Shown: one piece after another, positions 35,197-44,966 of the stretch
How the letters are laid out: every line of letters begins with the position of its first letter
How positions within the stretch are numbered: position 1 is the first letter of the stretch
Origin: Prevotella sp. ne3005
Lineage (GTDB): Bacteria; Bacteroidota; Bacteroidia; Bacteroidales; Bacteroidaceae
Assembly (NCBI RefSeq): GCF_900110085.1
Contig: NZ_FOCK01000003.1
Coordinates: forward strand, 310,001-374,000
Length of the DNA stretch: 64,000 nucleotides
Direction: 5' to 3'
The notes under the pieces: generated by a model
Told to the model about the DNA's origin: nothing
Seen by the model: only the letters and a program-made list of their open reading frames with translations
Databases searched by the model: none
Program-made: the position numbers and the translations under genes

Positions 35197-37146
35197 TTAA
35201 TTCCGATATGCGGGATTTTGATAATTGGCTTTCTCCTCTTCAGTCATCTCCATACCGTCGAGCTGACCCTGTGGGATAGGACGGATATAGTAACCTGTGG
35301 GAATATCACGCTTAAACTCCTGAAGATCCTTGTCGGTATAGCCAGAGCCTGCGATGCGATAGGTACTTGCACGCTCTGCCCACTTCTGGGTGCGAACCAG
35401 GTCGAACCAACGGTATCCCTCACCCCAGAACTCACGGCTACGCTCGTCGAGGATGAAGTCGATTGTGATCGTTGCAGGTGTGGCAGCAACCATAGCAGCG
35501 CTGTTGTCAACAGAGACGGATACGTTGTCGTTCTGAGAGAATGTCTGCTTACCGGCACGGGCACGAAGCACATTGACCAGCGTCTTCGCATCGTCGTTCT
35601 TGCCGAGTTTCACTGCTGCCTCAGCAGCAATCAGATAGAACTCAGAGAACTTGGCAACGTTCCAAGGACGGGGGCTACCACCGTTCACCTTAGAGCCTAA
35701 GCCACCTGCATTGTCAGTACGATAGATACCGAGCTTCCAGTTGATGGGGTACTTCTTACGGCTGATGTGATTGACAGCCACTACAAAGTCTGCACGACCA
35801 GCCATCTCACCGAACCCCAGCTTACCATCGGCACCAGTATAGTTGATCTTGCTGTCCTCGCTCTCGGGAACCCAGCTGAAGTAAATCTCGTTAGGACCTA
35901 CCTGCATGCCGTTGGCACCGAACACATAGGGCTCAGCGTTGCCACACTTCTGCCAGTTGGTGTGATAGCGCAGCGTGAAGGTTGCATCATAACGAGAGTC
36001 GATTGCCTTGACATCATCTTCCCAGACGCCACCTTTCATGAAGTTGTCGGCGATAGGAGCCATACGGGTCCAGGGACGGCCCAGGGCCTGGACAGCCTCA
36101 CGCTGAATGGGGTTGATCACAGCACCAGAAGCAGCCTTGGCAGTCATCTCGGTATAGTTCCAGGTCTCCATCCAGTAGGCGAAGTTCTCAGGAGAGCCAC
36201 CACTACCCCAACCATAACCGGCACCACCGTTACCATACTTCTCGTCCTCGTCGTGGTCGGCATAGAGCATGATCTCAGAGTTGCGGTCGTTGGTAGCCAC
36301 GTTCACATCATAGAATGTGGGCTGCAGCTTGTAAGGGCCAGGATTGTCAATGGCCGACTTAGCCATGTCAAACGCCTTCTGGAAGTAGCTCTGAGCCTGG
36401 CCGGCATCACGGCTGCACTCAGGATAGGTAGGAATGTTGTTGGGATTCTCCAACCACCAGCCGTAGGTCAGATAAGCCTTTGAGAGATACAGTCGGGCCA
36501 GGTTCTTCGTAGCCGTACCGGTGAGACGGGGATTCTCTGGCAGGTCATTAACAGCCTTTTCCAGGTCAGAGAAAATAGCAGCATAAACCTCGGGAACGGT
36601 GTTACGTACAGAGGTACGAATGGTAGAAGTATTGAACTTTAGTTCACCAGCACCCAGGTCGAGGGGAACACCACCATAGGTCTGTACCAGGATGAAATAG
36701 TCAAACCCACGGAAGAAGTAAGCCTCAGCCAGCAAAGCAGGATCAATACCTGCAGTCTCACCATTCTCAATCACACCACTACAGGTGTTAATGTTTGCAA
36801 ACAGCGTGCCCCAGGCACCACCAGCAACAGAACTCGTAGGTGTTAGAGAACCGACGCCTGAGAGGTCGGCATCCTTGAAGTTACCGTCGGCAGACTGCGC
36901 ATAGGTATACTCGTCGGTACCTGTCTCCAATGAGTTCAGGTAGTAACCATTGCCATAGAAATAGCGCAGGTGAGCATAGAGCGATGTCAGACCGCCCTCG
37001 ATACCCGCCTTCGTATTGAAGAATGTCGGGTCGAACTGACTGCGAGGCTGCTCGTCGAGCACGTTGTTACAGGAGGTCATAGTCGTAGACAGACCACAGC
37101 ATACAAGACCCGCAGCGAGAATATATTTGATACTTTTAGTTTTCAT
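35197..37146 (-). CDS. susD: SusD-like outer-membrane glycan-binding lipoprotein
   Basis: A 649-residue RagB/SusD family lipoprotein with lipobox Cys26 (TMTSC). The N-terminal helical repeats include AEAYFFRGFDYFILVQTYGGVPL, the usual SusD segment, and the C terminus has the FDLVRTQKW and IPTGYYIRPIPQGQLD blocks. SusD proteins sit over the SusC barrel and bind the target oligosaccharide. It follows the susC gene by 42 bases and is closed by an intrinsic terminator, so the operon has only these two genes. The glycan cannot be predicted. Confidence 0.95.
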   Translation of the reverse strand: MKTKSIKYILAAGLVCCGLSTTMTSCNNVLDEQPRSQFDPTFFNTKAGIEGGLTSLYAHLRYFYGNGYYLNSLETGTDEYTYAQSADGNFKDADLSGVGSLTPTSSVAGGAWGTLFANINTCSGVIENGETAGIDPALLAEAYFFRGFDYFILVQTYGGVPLDLGAGELKFNTSTIRTSVRNTVPEVYAAIFSDLEKAVNDLPENPRLTGTATKNLARLYLSKAYLTYGWWLENPNNIPTYPECSRDAGQAQSYFQKAFDMAKSAIDNPGPYKLQPTFYDVNVATNDRNSEIMLYADHDEDEKYGNGGAGYGWGSGGSPENFAYWMETWNYTEMTAKAASGAVINPIQREAVQALGRPWTRMAPIADNFMKGGVWEDDVKAIDSRYDATFTLRYHTNWQKCGNAEPYVFGANGMQVGPNEIYFSWVPESEDSKINYTGADGKLGFGEMAGRADFVVAVNHISRKKYPINWKLGIYRTDNAGGLGSKVNGGSPRPWNVAKFSEFYLIAAEAAVKLGKNDDAKTLVNVLRARAGKQTFSQNDNVSVSVDNSAAMVAATPATITIDFILDERSREFWGEGYRWFDLVRTQKWAERASTYRIAGSGYTDKDLQEFKRDIPTGYYIRPIPQGQLDGMEMTEEEKANYQNPAYRN

Positions 37147-37188
37147 AACTTTACTATTTAACTGATTTACCTTTTTACTATCTTATCT

Positions 37189-40100
37189 TTAGAAGGTCAC
37201 GTTAAGACCGAAGATGAAATTGCGGGTAGAAGGTGTGTTGTAACCAACGATCGGCATTCTGTGACTACCAAAGGAGTATCCAACAGCCGTATTCTCGTTA
37301 GACCAAGAGTTGGTCTCAGGATCAAGTCCGCTCTCATTGTTAAACGGAGAGAAGAGCACGAACGGATTCTGAACCGTTGCATAGAGGCGCAGGCGGCTGA
37401 TGCCGAAGTCCTTCACAGCCTTCAGACTGTCGAAGTTGTAACCGAGGGTAATGGCACGAACCTTCAGATAGCCGGCATTGAAGTAACCCAGGGTAGAACC
37501 GTACTTGGGGTTATCACCACTCTGGATACCACCGGGTTTCGGGTACTTGGCACCAGTGTTCTGCTCTGTCCAGTAGTCTACGTCCATATTGTTACGACGA
37601 CCGGTCAGCATGTTCAGGTAACCGTTAGAAGAGTGGATGGCAGAAATCAGCTTACCACCAATCTGGAAGGCACCGATAACAGTCAGGTCGAAGCCCTTGT
37701 AACCAACTGTCGTGTTGAAGCCACCAATCAGGTCGGGCTCCATGCTCATGATCTGACGGTCCTCAGGACCAATCTGACGGCTTGGTGTTACACCGTCTTC
37801 TTTGAAGTCGCCCTTAGATGCATCGCCACGATACTTAACCTTAATCATACCTACGTTTCCACCCGGCTCAAGAATATCCAGATAGGGATCGCCTTCCTGC
37901 CAGAGACCTACATACTCATGGTCGTAAATCACGTCAATTGGATAGTCAACGAACCAGAGGTTACCCTCATCACGCTTCTCACCAGAAGCCAGCTCTACCA
38001 ACTTGTTGCGGTTTGCATAGAGGTTGATGCCAGCTTCCCAATTCCAACCATTCTTGTTGTCAATGATGATACCATTCAAAGTGAACTCCCAACCCTTGTT
38101 CTCTGTCTTACCGATGTTGCCGGTGAAGCCACTTACACCAGAGGTGTCAGGCAGTTTCACGTTGAGCAGGATGTCGTTGGTCTTCTGAATATAGTACTCG
38201 AATGATCCAGAGAGGCGGCCATTGAACAGAGAGAAATCGAGACCGAAGTTCCAGGTCTTGGAATACTCCCAGCCGAGTTCGGGGTTAGGCAGTGAGTTTA
38301 CGTAGTAACCAGCCTTGTAGTTGGTGCCATTGCCGAAGTTATAGTTGCGGATAGCCAAGCCACCAAGTGTCGAATAGGGGTTGATAGCCTGGTTAGAGGT
38401 CTCACCATAACCAACACGCAGCTTCAGATTGTCAATCCAGGTCAGATTCTCCATGAAACTCTCACGGGCGATGTTCCAACCAGCAGATACAGCGGGATAA
38501 GTATGCCACTTGTGACCATCGGCCAGACGTGAAGAAGCATCTGAACGGACAGCTACAGAGAGCATATACTTATTATCGTAAGAGTACATGGCACGACCCA
38601 TCCAGGAGATCAGACCACTCTGCCAATAGTTATAGCCAGTGAGGTTTGACTGACCTGTGGCCTTGTCGAGTGCATAGTACTGGAAGTAGTCAGCAGGAAT
38701 ATCCTGTGCAGAAGCACCTGTCTGCTCGTATGTTGTTTGCTCAGCAGAGTACATAGCAACCAGATTCAGATTATGTTTGCCAAATGCGTGATCATAGGTG
38801 AGCAGGTTCTCAACAGCCCAGTTACGGGTCTGGTTCTCATAAATAGAACCACCGTTCACGGCGTTGGCATCCTTATTATTAATACCTGTACCAGTGAAGC
38901 TGCCCTGCTTAGAAGAACGGAAGTTCAGACCGATGTTGATGCGGTAGCTCAGACCCTCAACCCATGGACACTTCACTTCGCCGAACAAGGTATTATAAGA
39001 ACCAATACCCTTGTTCTCACTCAGCCATACGTCCTTGTCGCGTTCAACAGTCTCCTTGGTAACGACCACCTGATCGTCTGCAGGCAAAGCATTATAACGT
39101 TTCAGGTTGCCATTCTCATCGTATGGGCTTGACAGAGGAGATGCGCACAATACTGCATAGATATTGTTTACACCCTGAGTCTTACGATAGCTGTTGTTAG
39201 TGCTCAGACCGAAACGGAACCACTTGCCAACCTGCTGATCGAAGTTACCACGAACAGACACACGGTCGTAACCCTCAGTAGGGATAACAGACTCATCGTG
39301 ATAGTAACCAGCACCGAAGCTATAGCTACCGCCATTGGTACCACCGGCAACACTCACATCGTGGTTGTGGCTCACACCTGTCTGGTAGTACAGATCCTGC
39401 CAGTCGGTATTGGTATTGTCGCTCTCGTCGAGTGAGTTCTGGTACTTACCGGCATACTGACGCATCTTAGAGAAGGTAGGACCATCCATCATGGGATATT
39501 TCTTGAAAATCTTCTTGAAGCTGACATAACCATTATAGGTTACCTTGGCAGGAGTACCCTGGCTACCCTTAACAGTTGTGATGATAATCACACCATTGGC
39601 ACCGCGAGAACCATAGATGGCGGTGGCAGAGGCATCCTTTAGGATATCCATCGACTTGATGTCGGCAGGGTTGATATCGGAAAGCTGTCCCATGAAGGGG
39701 ATACCATCGAGCACGATCAGCGGATCGTTAGAAGCAGTCAGTGAGCGCTGACCACGGATACGAATCTGCATCTCAGCACCAGGCTTGGTAGAAGTCTGTG
39801 TCATCAGCACACCGGCTACACGACCCTGCAGAGCCTGGGCGGCGTTGGTAGCTGCAATCTGGTTCAGCTTCTCACCACCGATGTTGGCTACTGAACCGGT
39901 AACGGCCTCACGACGCTGGGTACCATAACCGATAACCACCACCTCGTTCACCACGTGTCCGTCTTCTTTAAGGTTCACACGCACGTTGTCGCCGGCCTTG
40001 ATCTCCTGCGATACATAGCCGACATAAGAGATGACGAGCGTAGCGCCCGGCTTCACATTAAGAGAGAAGTTACCGTCGAAGTCGGTAACAGTACCGTTAT

Positions 40101-40287
40101 TGGTACCCTTTTCCATGACCGTGGCACCAATCAGCGGACCCTGAGAGTCTGAAACCTGACCAGTTGCCTGCTTCGTTTGCTGAACGGAAGCTACTGATTC
40201 TGTAGCCGCCGAAGCCTGCTGTGCAGTGATCATGCCCAAGAAGCACAATCCTACAAATAAGGCTGTTTTCTTTGCTTTGAAACTCAT
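37189..40287 (-). CDS. susC: SusC-like TonB-linked outer-membrane glycan transporter
   Basis: A 1032-residue SusC/RagA family receptor. After a signal peptide (cut near AQQASA) comes a carboxypeptidase-like domain (QGPLIGATVMEKGTNNGTVTDFDG), a TonB-box-like VNEVVVIGYGTQ, a plug domain with GSRGANGVIIITT and a large barrel ending in FIFGLNVTF. It carries oligosaccharides into the periplasm. The ATG at 40287 is used: the frame upstream passes through the promoter hairpin. The neighbours are SusD downstream and the hybrid regulator upstream. Confidence 0.96.
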   Translation of the reverse strand: MSFKAKKTALFVGLCFLGMITAQQASAATESVASVQQTKQATGQVSDSQGPLIGATVMEKGTNNGTVTDFDGNFSLNVKPGATLVISYVGYVSQEIKAGDNVRVNLKEDGHVVNEVVVIGYGTQRREAVTGSVANIGGEKLNQIAATNAAQALQGRVAGVLMTQTSTKPGAEMQIRIRGQRSLTASNDPLIVLDGIPFMGQLSDINPADIKSMDILKDASATAIYGSRGANGVIIITTVKGSQGTPAKVTYNGYVSFKKIFKKYPMMDGPTFSKMRQYAGKYQNSLDESDNTNTDWQDLYYQTGVSHNHDVSVAGGTNGGSYSFGAGYYHDESVIPTEGYDRVSVRGNFDQQVGKWFRFGLSTNNSYRKTQGVNNIYAVLCASPLSSPYDENGNLKRYNALPADDQVVVTKETVERDKDVWLSENKGIGSYNTLFGEVKCPWVEGLSYRINIGLNFRSSKQGSFTGTGINNKDANAVNGGSIYENQTRNWAVENLLTYDHAFGKHNLNLVAMYSAEQTTYEQTGASAQDIPADYFQYYALDKATGQSNLTGYNYWQSGLISWMGRAMYSYDNKYMLSVAVRSDASSRLADGHKWHTYPAVSAGWNIARESFMENLTWIDNLKLRVGYGETSNQAINPYSTLGGLAIRNYNFGNGTNYKAGYYVNSLPNPELGWEYSKTWNFGLDFSLFNGRLSGSFEYYIQKTNDILLNVKLPDTSGVSGFTGNIGKTENKGWEFTLNGIIIDNKNGWNWEAGINLYANRNKLVELASGEKRDEGNLWFVDYPIDVIYDHEYVGLWQEGDPYLDILEPGGNVGMIKVKYRGDASKGDFKEDGVTPSRQIGPEDRQIMSMEPDLIGGFNTTVGYKGFDLTVIGAFQIGGKLISAIHSSNGYLNMLTGRRNNMDVDYWTEQNTGAKYPKPGGIQSGDNPKYGSTLGYFNAGYLKVRAITLGYNFDSLKAVKDFGISRLRLYATVQNPFVLFSPFNNESGLDPETNSWSNENTAVGYSFGSHRMPIVGYNTPSTRNFIFGLNVTF

Positions 40288-40325
40288 ACGTTTGGTTTTG
40301 TTAGTTAATAATAAATTAAATTTAT

Positions 40326-40357
40326 AAAAAAATCTGCCGCAAAGGTAGGCAGATTTT
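40326..40357 (-). terminator. hairpin terminator of the hybrid regulator gene, overlapping the susC promoter
   Basis: On the minus strand, perfect 10-base arms AAAATCTGCC and GGCAGATTTT around a 9-base loop, followed by a T run. The loop holds the TACCTTTG promoter element of susC. Confidence 0.75.
40340..40347 (-). promoter_or_regulatory. Bacteroidetes -7 element for susC
   Basis: Reads TACCTTTG on the minus strand, 52 bases before the susC ATG at 40287, inside the loop of the hairpin described at 40326-40357. Confidence 0.65.
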
Positions 40358-40402
40358 CGTTTCATGGCTTCCACGTATGTTTCGTTTCATTTCATATTTG
40401 TT

Positions 40403-43400
40403 TCAACCGTCAGTTTTTAGGGCTTTTTGCTCTACATACTCGCTCGGAGAGACCCCAAATTGCTTGCGGAAGACCGTTGAGAAGTGTGCCAAATTACTAA
40501 AGCCAACAGTATAAGCCACCTGCGTTACATTGATCTTTTGCTCCTCCAATAGTCGCACGGCCTGCTCCAGACGGATGTTTCGGATGAACTCGCTGACGGG
40601 CAGACCCGTCATTTCTTTCATCTTTCGATGCAACTGAGCACGGCTGATGCCCACCTCTTTCGTCAACATCTCCACATTGAAATCACTGTCATCCAAATGT
40701 TGATTAACCGCCTTCATGATACGTTCCATCAAAGCCTCGTCATTACCCTTCACTTGGGTCTCCACCACTTTGTCTTTCTGCTGTTGGACGCCGGAGAATT
40801 TTCCTTTCAAGCGCAGGTTCTTGCTGATAAGGTTGTTGATGACTACATGTAGCTCATCCATGTCGAAGGGCTTCGCGAGGAAAGCATCGGCGCCTTTCTC
40901 CAGTCCTTCCAAACGGTTGGCCACATCACTCTTCGATGTCAGCATCACCATGGGGATATGACTTAGGTGCATGTTCGTCTTTACCATTCGGAGGAAAGTG
41001 AAGCCATCCATCTCGGGCATCATCACGTCGCTGACCACGAGGTCGTACTGCTTCTCGGGATCGGCACCCAGCAACTCACGCATGGCCTCACGGGCGCTGG
41101 TAACAGAGGTTATATGATAATACGAGCCAAGCTCCTGAGTGATGTAATGGCCTATCTCCGCATCGTCGTCGACAATCAGTACCCAATAGTTCGACTGTGC
41201 CTTGGGACGTACCGCCTTTTCAGGCTGTACCATGATCTCTTCTGCTGTCAAGTGACCATTACCCAAGGGCAGGCGCACGGTAAAGATACTACCCTGTGTA
41301 TCCTCACGGTTGGCTGCCTCGATGGTACCATGGTGCATCTCTACCATCATCTTACAAAGATTCAGGCCAATACCCGTTCCCTCAATATGTAATGAACGGG
41401 AACTACTACCCTGATAGAATCGGTCGAAGATGCGGTGTACATCCCCCTTAATACCCATGCCGTTGTCGATGACCTGCAACTCGGCTGTATGATGGGGGCC
41501 CTCGCCGACACGCACCTCAATCTCACCTCCATCGTAGGTATATTTGAAGGCATTGGAGAGCAGGTTGTCTACCACCTTATCAAGTGAGGTACGGTCGAGC
41601 CACACCTTCAACTGGTCTACTTGCGGCTTATAACTGAATTTCATGCCTCGTTCCTTGGCCGTATACTCATACGACTTCAGAATGTTACCCACATACTGCA
41701 CCATATCCGTCTCCTGACATTGCAGCTTCATCTGCTGTTTATCAAGTTTACGGATGTCGAGAATCTGATTGACAAGGTTCTGCACGCGCCGGGCATTGTG
41801 CTCGATGGTCTTCAAATCCGACTTCACATCACTGTCGAGATCACGTTTCAGCAGTTTGTGAAGAGGACTCATAATCAGTGTCAGCGGAGAACGGATGTCA
41901 TGGGTTGCGTTAATCAAGAACTTCATCTTCTCCTCATCTAATTCCTGCTTACGTCGACGGATATAAGTCGACAAAAGGAAACCGCTGATCAACAAGGCTC
42001 CTAATATATATATAAGGTACGCCCACGAGGAACGATACCAGGGTGCGCGGATGATAATACGATAGACCTGCGGCTCTGTATATGTACCATTGTCATAAGC
42101 CCTTACCTCTATGACATAAGCTCCTGGCTGGAGGTGAGTGAAGGGTATACGGTTTCGTCCTGCCATGGTCTGTGTCCACTCCTTGCTGCCATTCAACCGA
42201 TACTCATAGACCACATTCTCCGCATTTGAGTAGTTTAGAAGCGAGAATTCCATAGTAAAGAAGTTGTCGAGATACGACAGCTGAAAGCGGTCGTTTTCCT
42301 CCAAAGCCTTTGTGATGATGGGCTTTTCGTCAGAGAGCGTCTTACAGTTCACAGGGATGGCACCCAGAAGGAAACTGGTCAGATGAATGGTATTCTGATG
42401 GGGCTTGCTGTTTCTAAGGGCAGCCGGCAGGAACGAAGTAATGCCATCACTGATACCAAAGCAGATAGCACCGCCTGCTTTCATAAGGGCAATGCCAGTG
42501 ACATACTCTCTCGATGTCAGACCATTGCCATAGACATGGGCAATAAATCTGCGCTTATCGGCCTGATACTGCCAAATTCCCATGGAGGTGCTACACCACA
42601 AGTCGCCAAAGCCATCCTGTACGATGCCACTGATCACCTTGCCAACCAAGGGCTCAGCACCGGGATAGGGCACGAAGTCGGCTTTCTTGCTATCATAGAG
42701 CAAGAGCCCCGTATCTGTTCCTGCCAAAATACGATGGTTTCCGTCTTCATAGAGCGAAGTCACGCCCTTTCCCTCCAACAACACCTCCCAGCCATAAGGC
42801 CTGAACGTGTTGTTCTCAGGGTCGTAACAGCACAGGTTTGACGAAGTACCTAACCATACCTTGCCCTTGCTGTCAATCAACATCGACATGACCCAGTTGT
42901 TGTGTATGCGTCCCTTCTCTTCATTAATTTGATTCATGTTAAAGTTACGCATCTCCTTGGTATTCACGTCATAAGAACAAAAGCCCTTCGAATAGGTCGA
43001 GAAATAGAGGTGTCCTTTTCCGTCATCGACCATCACGTTGATATAATCGCTGTCGAAGTCCACCTCTTTCTTTGAAACTCCCGTCAACGGGTTATAGGAA
43101 TAGAGGCCCTTGCTGGATCCTATCCAGTATTGTCCCTGTTTGTCGCGGTAGATGGAATAGGTATTGGACGGGGAGGCTGGATGACTGACGATTCTGCCAT
43201 TGGCGTCGAAGCCATAGATACCATTGTTCTGCACAGCGCACCATGTCATGCCGTTATCTCCCTGACAAACCGAAGTCACCGAACCGCCTATACTGACGTT
43301 CTGAGCCGAGAATCCCCATGTGGTAAACTGAGGCTCATGCTGGGGCAGCAATAATAAGCCGCGCCTCAGACAACCCACCCAGAGGTTATCCTGATTATCC

Positions 43401-44308
43401 TCAAAGAGTGCCCATACGTTCGATGTATTCAGATCGAAAGAACCATTGGAATAATCATATCGCAACAGTCGCCTGGTTCCCTTTGGCACCCAGCAAAGTC
43501 CCTGTCCCAACGTTCCAATAAACAGATTACCCGCAGTGTCGAGCAGCGCACTACGCAACTGCATATTCTCACTGTTCAGAATGCTGGTATCTATAAAATC
43601 GGTCTGCAACCTGCCATCCCGATAGTAGGCCAGCCCTTTCCTGCACACCATGAGAACTCCCCCTTCGTAATTGATAAAATCAGTTACAGTACCGAAGGGC
43701 GACTCCAACGTCTGGATCGTGTGTCGGCTATTATTTAGTCTGATTGAGACAACGGGCGTAGAACCTGCTTTCCAGAAATTGCCCTTTTCATCGACAAGAA
43801 TATGACTAAAATAGTCATTGTCATCAGGATTGGCATAGTTATGCACAGAGTCTATCCTCAGGGTATTCAGGTCTATGCGGAACAAACCATAGCCTGCCGT
43901 ACCCAGCAGCAGATGATTATCATCTTCCTGGAGCATATCATTCACACGAACGGGACGCTTATTCGGGAATTGGAGTCTCTCAAACTCATCGTTAGCGCTA
44001 TTATAATAGCAGATTCCTGCTCCACATCCTGCCCATAGCGTACCCTTGCTGTCAACGAACAGCGATACCACGTTGTTGCTATTGATGGAGGCCGGATTAT
44101 TCTTATCGTACAGATAGTTTTTAAACCGATAACCGTCGTATTTGTTAAGGCCATACTCCGTGCCTACCCAAATATAACCTGTCCTATCCTGGCAGATGGC
44201 CGTTATCTGATTACTCGACAACTGATCAGATGTATAGAAATGCTGTGTCTGGGCAAAGGCCGATAAGCACAAGACACTGATAATAGTTAGCAAGAATCTT
44301 CTCATCAT
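40403..44308 (-). CDS. hybrid two-component system sensor-regulator
   Basis: A 1301-residue HTCS protein. Signal peptide at the N terminus, then two-component propeller repeats to about residue 700 (repeats such as GYIWVGTEYGLNKYDG, TLWAGCGAGICYYN), a Y_Y_Y domain, a membrane helix near 765-785, a HisKA domain with His near 801 (THDIRSPL), a HATPase domain with NLLSNAFKYTYDGG at about 910, a receiver with Asp near 1093 (VSDVMMPEMDG) and a C-terminal AraC-type HTH (about 1216-1292). Such regulators bind a glycan in the periplasm and activate the neighbouring susCD genes. Start chosen after the promoter; the next Met, one codon on, is equally possible. Confidence 0.95.
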   Translation of the reverse strand: MMRRFLLTIISVLCLSAFAQTQHFYTSDQLSSNQITAICQDRTGYIWVGTEYGLNKYDGYRFKNYLYDKNNPASINSNNVVSLFVDSKGTLWAGCGAGICYYNSANDEFERLQFPNKRPVRVNDMLQEDDNHLLLGTAGYGLFRIDLNTLRIDSVHNYANPDDNDYFSHILVDEKGNFWKAGSTPVVSIRLNNSRHTIQTLESPFGTVTDFINYEGGVLMVCRKGLAYYRDGRLQTDFIDTSILNSENMQLRSALLDTAGNLFIGTLGQGLCWVPKGTRRLLRYDYSNGSFDLNTSNVWALFEDNQDNLWVGCLRRGLLLLPQHEPQFTTWGFSAQNVSIGGSVTSVCQGDNGMTWCAVQNNGIYGFDANGRIVSHPASPSNTYSIYRDKQGQYWIGSSKGLYSYNPLTGVSKKEVDFDSDYINVMVDDGKGHLYFSTYSKGFCSYDVNTKEMRNFNMNQINEEKGRIHNNWVMSMLIDSKGKVWLGTSSNLCCYDPENNTFRPYGWEVLLEGKGVTSLYEDGNHRILAGTDTGLLLYDSKKADFVPYPGAEPLVGKVISGIVQDGFGDLWCSTSMGIWQYQADKRRFIAHVYGNGLTSREYVTGIALMKAGGAICFGISDGITSFLPAALRNSKPHQNTIHLTSFLLGAIPVNCKTLSDEKPIITKALEENDRFQLSYLDNFFTMEFSLLNYSNAENVVYEYRLNGSKEWTQTMAGRNRIPFTHLQPGAYVIEVRAYDNGTYTEPQVYRIIIRAPWYRSSWAYLIYILGALLISGFLLSTYIRRRKQELDEEKMKFLINATHDIRSPLTLIMSPLHKLLKRDLDSDVKSDLKTIEHNARRVQNLVNQILDIRKLDKQQMKLQCQETDMVQYVGNILKSYEYTAKERGMKFSYKPQVDQLKVWLDRTSLDKVVDNLLSNAFKYTYDGGEIEVRVGEGPHHTAELQVIDNGMGIKGDVHRIFDRFYQGSSSRSLHIEGTGIGLNLCKMMVEMHHGTIEAANREDTQGSIFTVRLPLGNGHLTAEEIMVQPEKAVRPKAQSNYWVLIVDDDAEIGHYITQELGSYYHITSVTSAREAMRELLGADPEKQYDLVVSDVMMPEMDGFTFLRMVKTNMHLSHIPMVMLTSKSDVANRLEGLEKGADAFLAKPFDMDELHVVINNLISKNLRLKGKFSGVQQQKDKVVETQVKGNDEALMERIMKAVNQHLDDSDFNVEMLTKEVGISRAQLHRKMKEMTGLPVSEFIRNIRLEQAVRLLEEQKINVTQVAYTVGFSNLAHFSTVFRKQFGVSPSEYVEQKALKTDG

Positions 44309-44329
44309 TGTTTTAGAATTTTGACGGTG

Positions 44330-44337
44330 CAAAGATA
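44330..44337 (-). promoter_or_regulatory. Bacteroidetes -7 element for the hybrid regulator gene
   Basis: Reads TATCTTTG on the minus strand, 21 bases before the ATG at 44308. Confidence 0.6.
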
Positions 44338-44363
44338 AGCATTAATTCTGAAAAGAAAGAATC

Positions 44364-44966
44364 TCAAAGCAGGAAAATACTTTCAGGTCCCATGTTGAAG
44401 AGGAGGTCGAGAATAGATAGATTAGGTAAGAAACCATGTTTCTGATCATAAACCTGATAATATCGCTTTGGCTGAAAGTCTGGGTCGTCCTGAGGATGCT
44501 TGGGGGAAATCGCTGTACGATATGAAATGAGAGGAGACTCTTCAGGGATAAACCCTTCGGTATAAGAGACATTGGGCTGGATGTCTATTAGTTCGCACAT
44601 TTTCTGGCGGATTTCCTCGTTGAAATCGAGCAAAAAGGTCCAATGTCTCTCGAAGAAAGGACGGATATCATCTTGGTAATATTCAAAGAACGGCGACTCA
44701 CCATAGGCCGACTGCAAGGCATTCCAATGCAGATGACGCCAGTTGCCATGGTCACTCAGCCGGATATCCTTGATCAACGGAGAATCCCCATGCTCCACAG
44801 GAACGGTAAGAGCCTGAACACCATTGGCTGTAGCAATAAGACAGCGATTACGGTAGGTCTGCTTTTGGAAACTCTCCCATTGCTCTATTTCCACATGTTC
44901 GGCCCGATACAGTTTCTGGTACCACTGTATCGGGCCGAAATAGGTTGTACTAAGCAGAACGTGCAT
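44364..44966 (-). CDS. WbqC-like family protein
   Basis: A 200-residue protein of the WbqC family, found in O-antigen and other operons; its chemistry is not settled. It opens with the family's TTYFGPIQWYQKLY segment and has FQKQTYRNRCLIATANG and HGNWRHLHWNALQSAYGESPFFEYY, all typical. The ATG at 44966 shares one base with the lepB stop (TGATG), so translation is coupled. No glycan gene is beside it, which is common for this family in Bacteroidales. Confidence 0.85.
   Translation of the reverse strand: MHVLLSTTYFGPIQWYQKLYRAEHVEIEQWESFQKQTYRNRCLIATANGVQALTVPVEHGDSPLIKDIRLSDHGNWRHLHWNALQSAYGESPFFEYYQDDIRPFFERHWTFLLDFNEEIRQKMCELIDIQPNVSYTEGFIPEESPLISYRTAISPKHPQDDPDFQPKRYYQVYDQKHGFLPNLSILDLLFNMGPESIFLL

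Noticed and set aside
40288..40374. longer N terminus for SusC
   Set aside because: The extension passes through the promoter-bearing hairpin and would remove the signal peptide from the N terminus.
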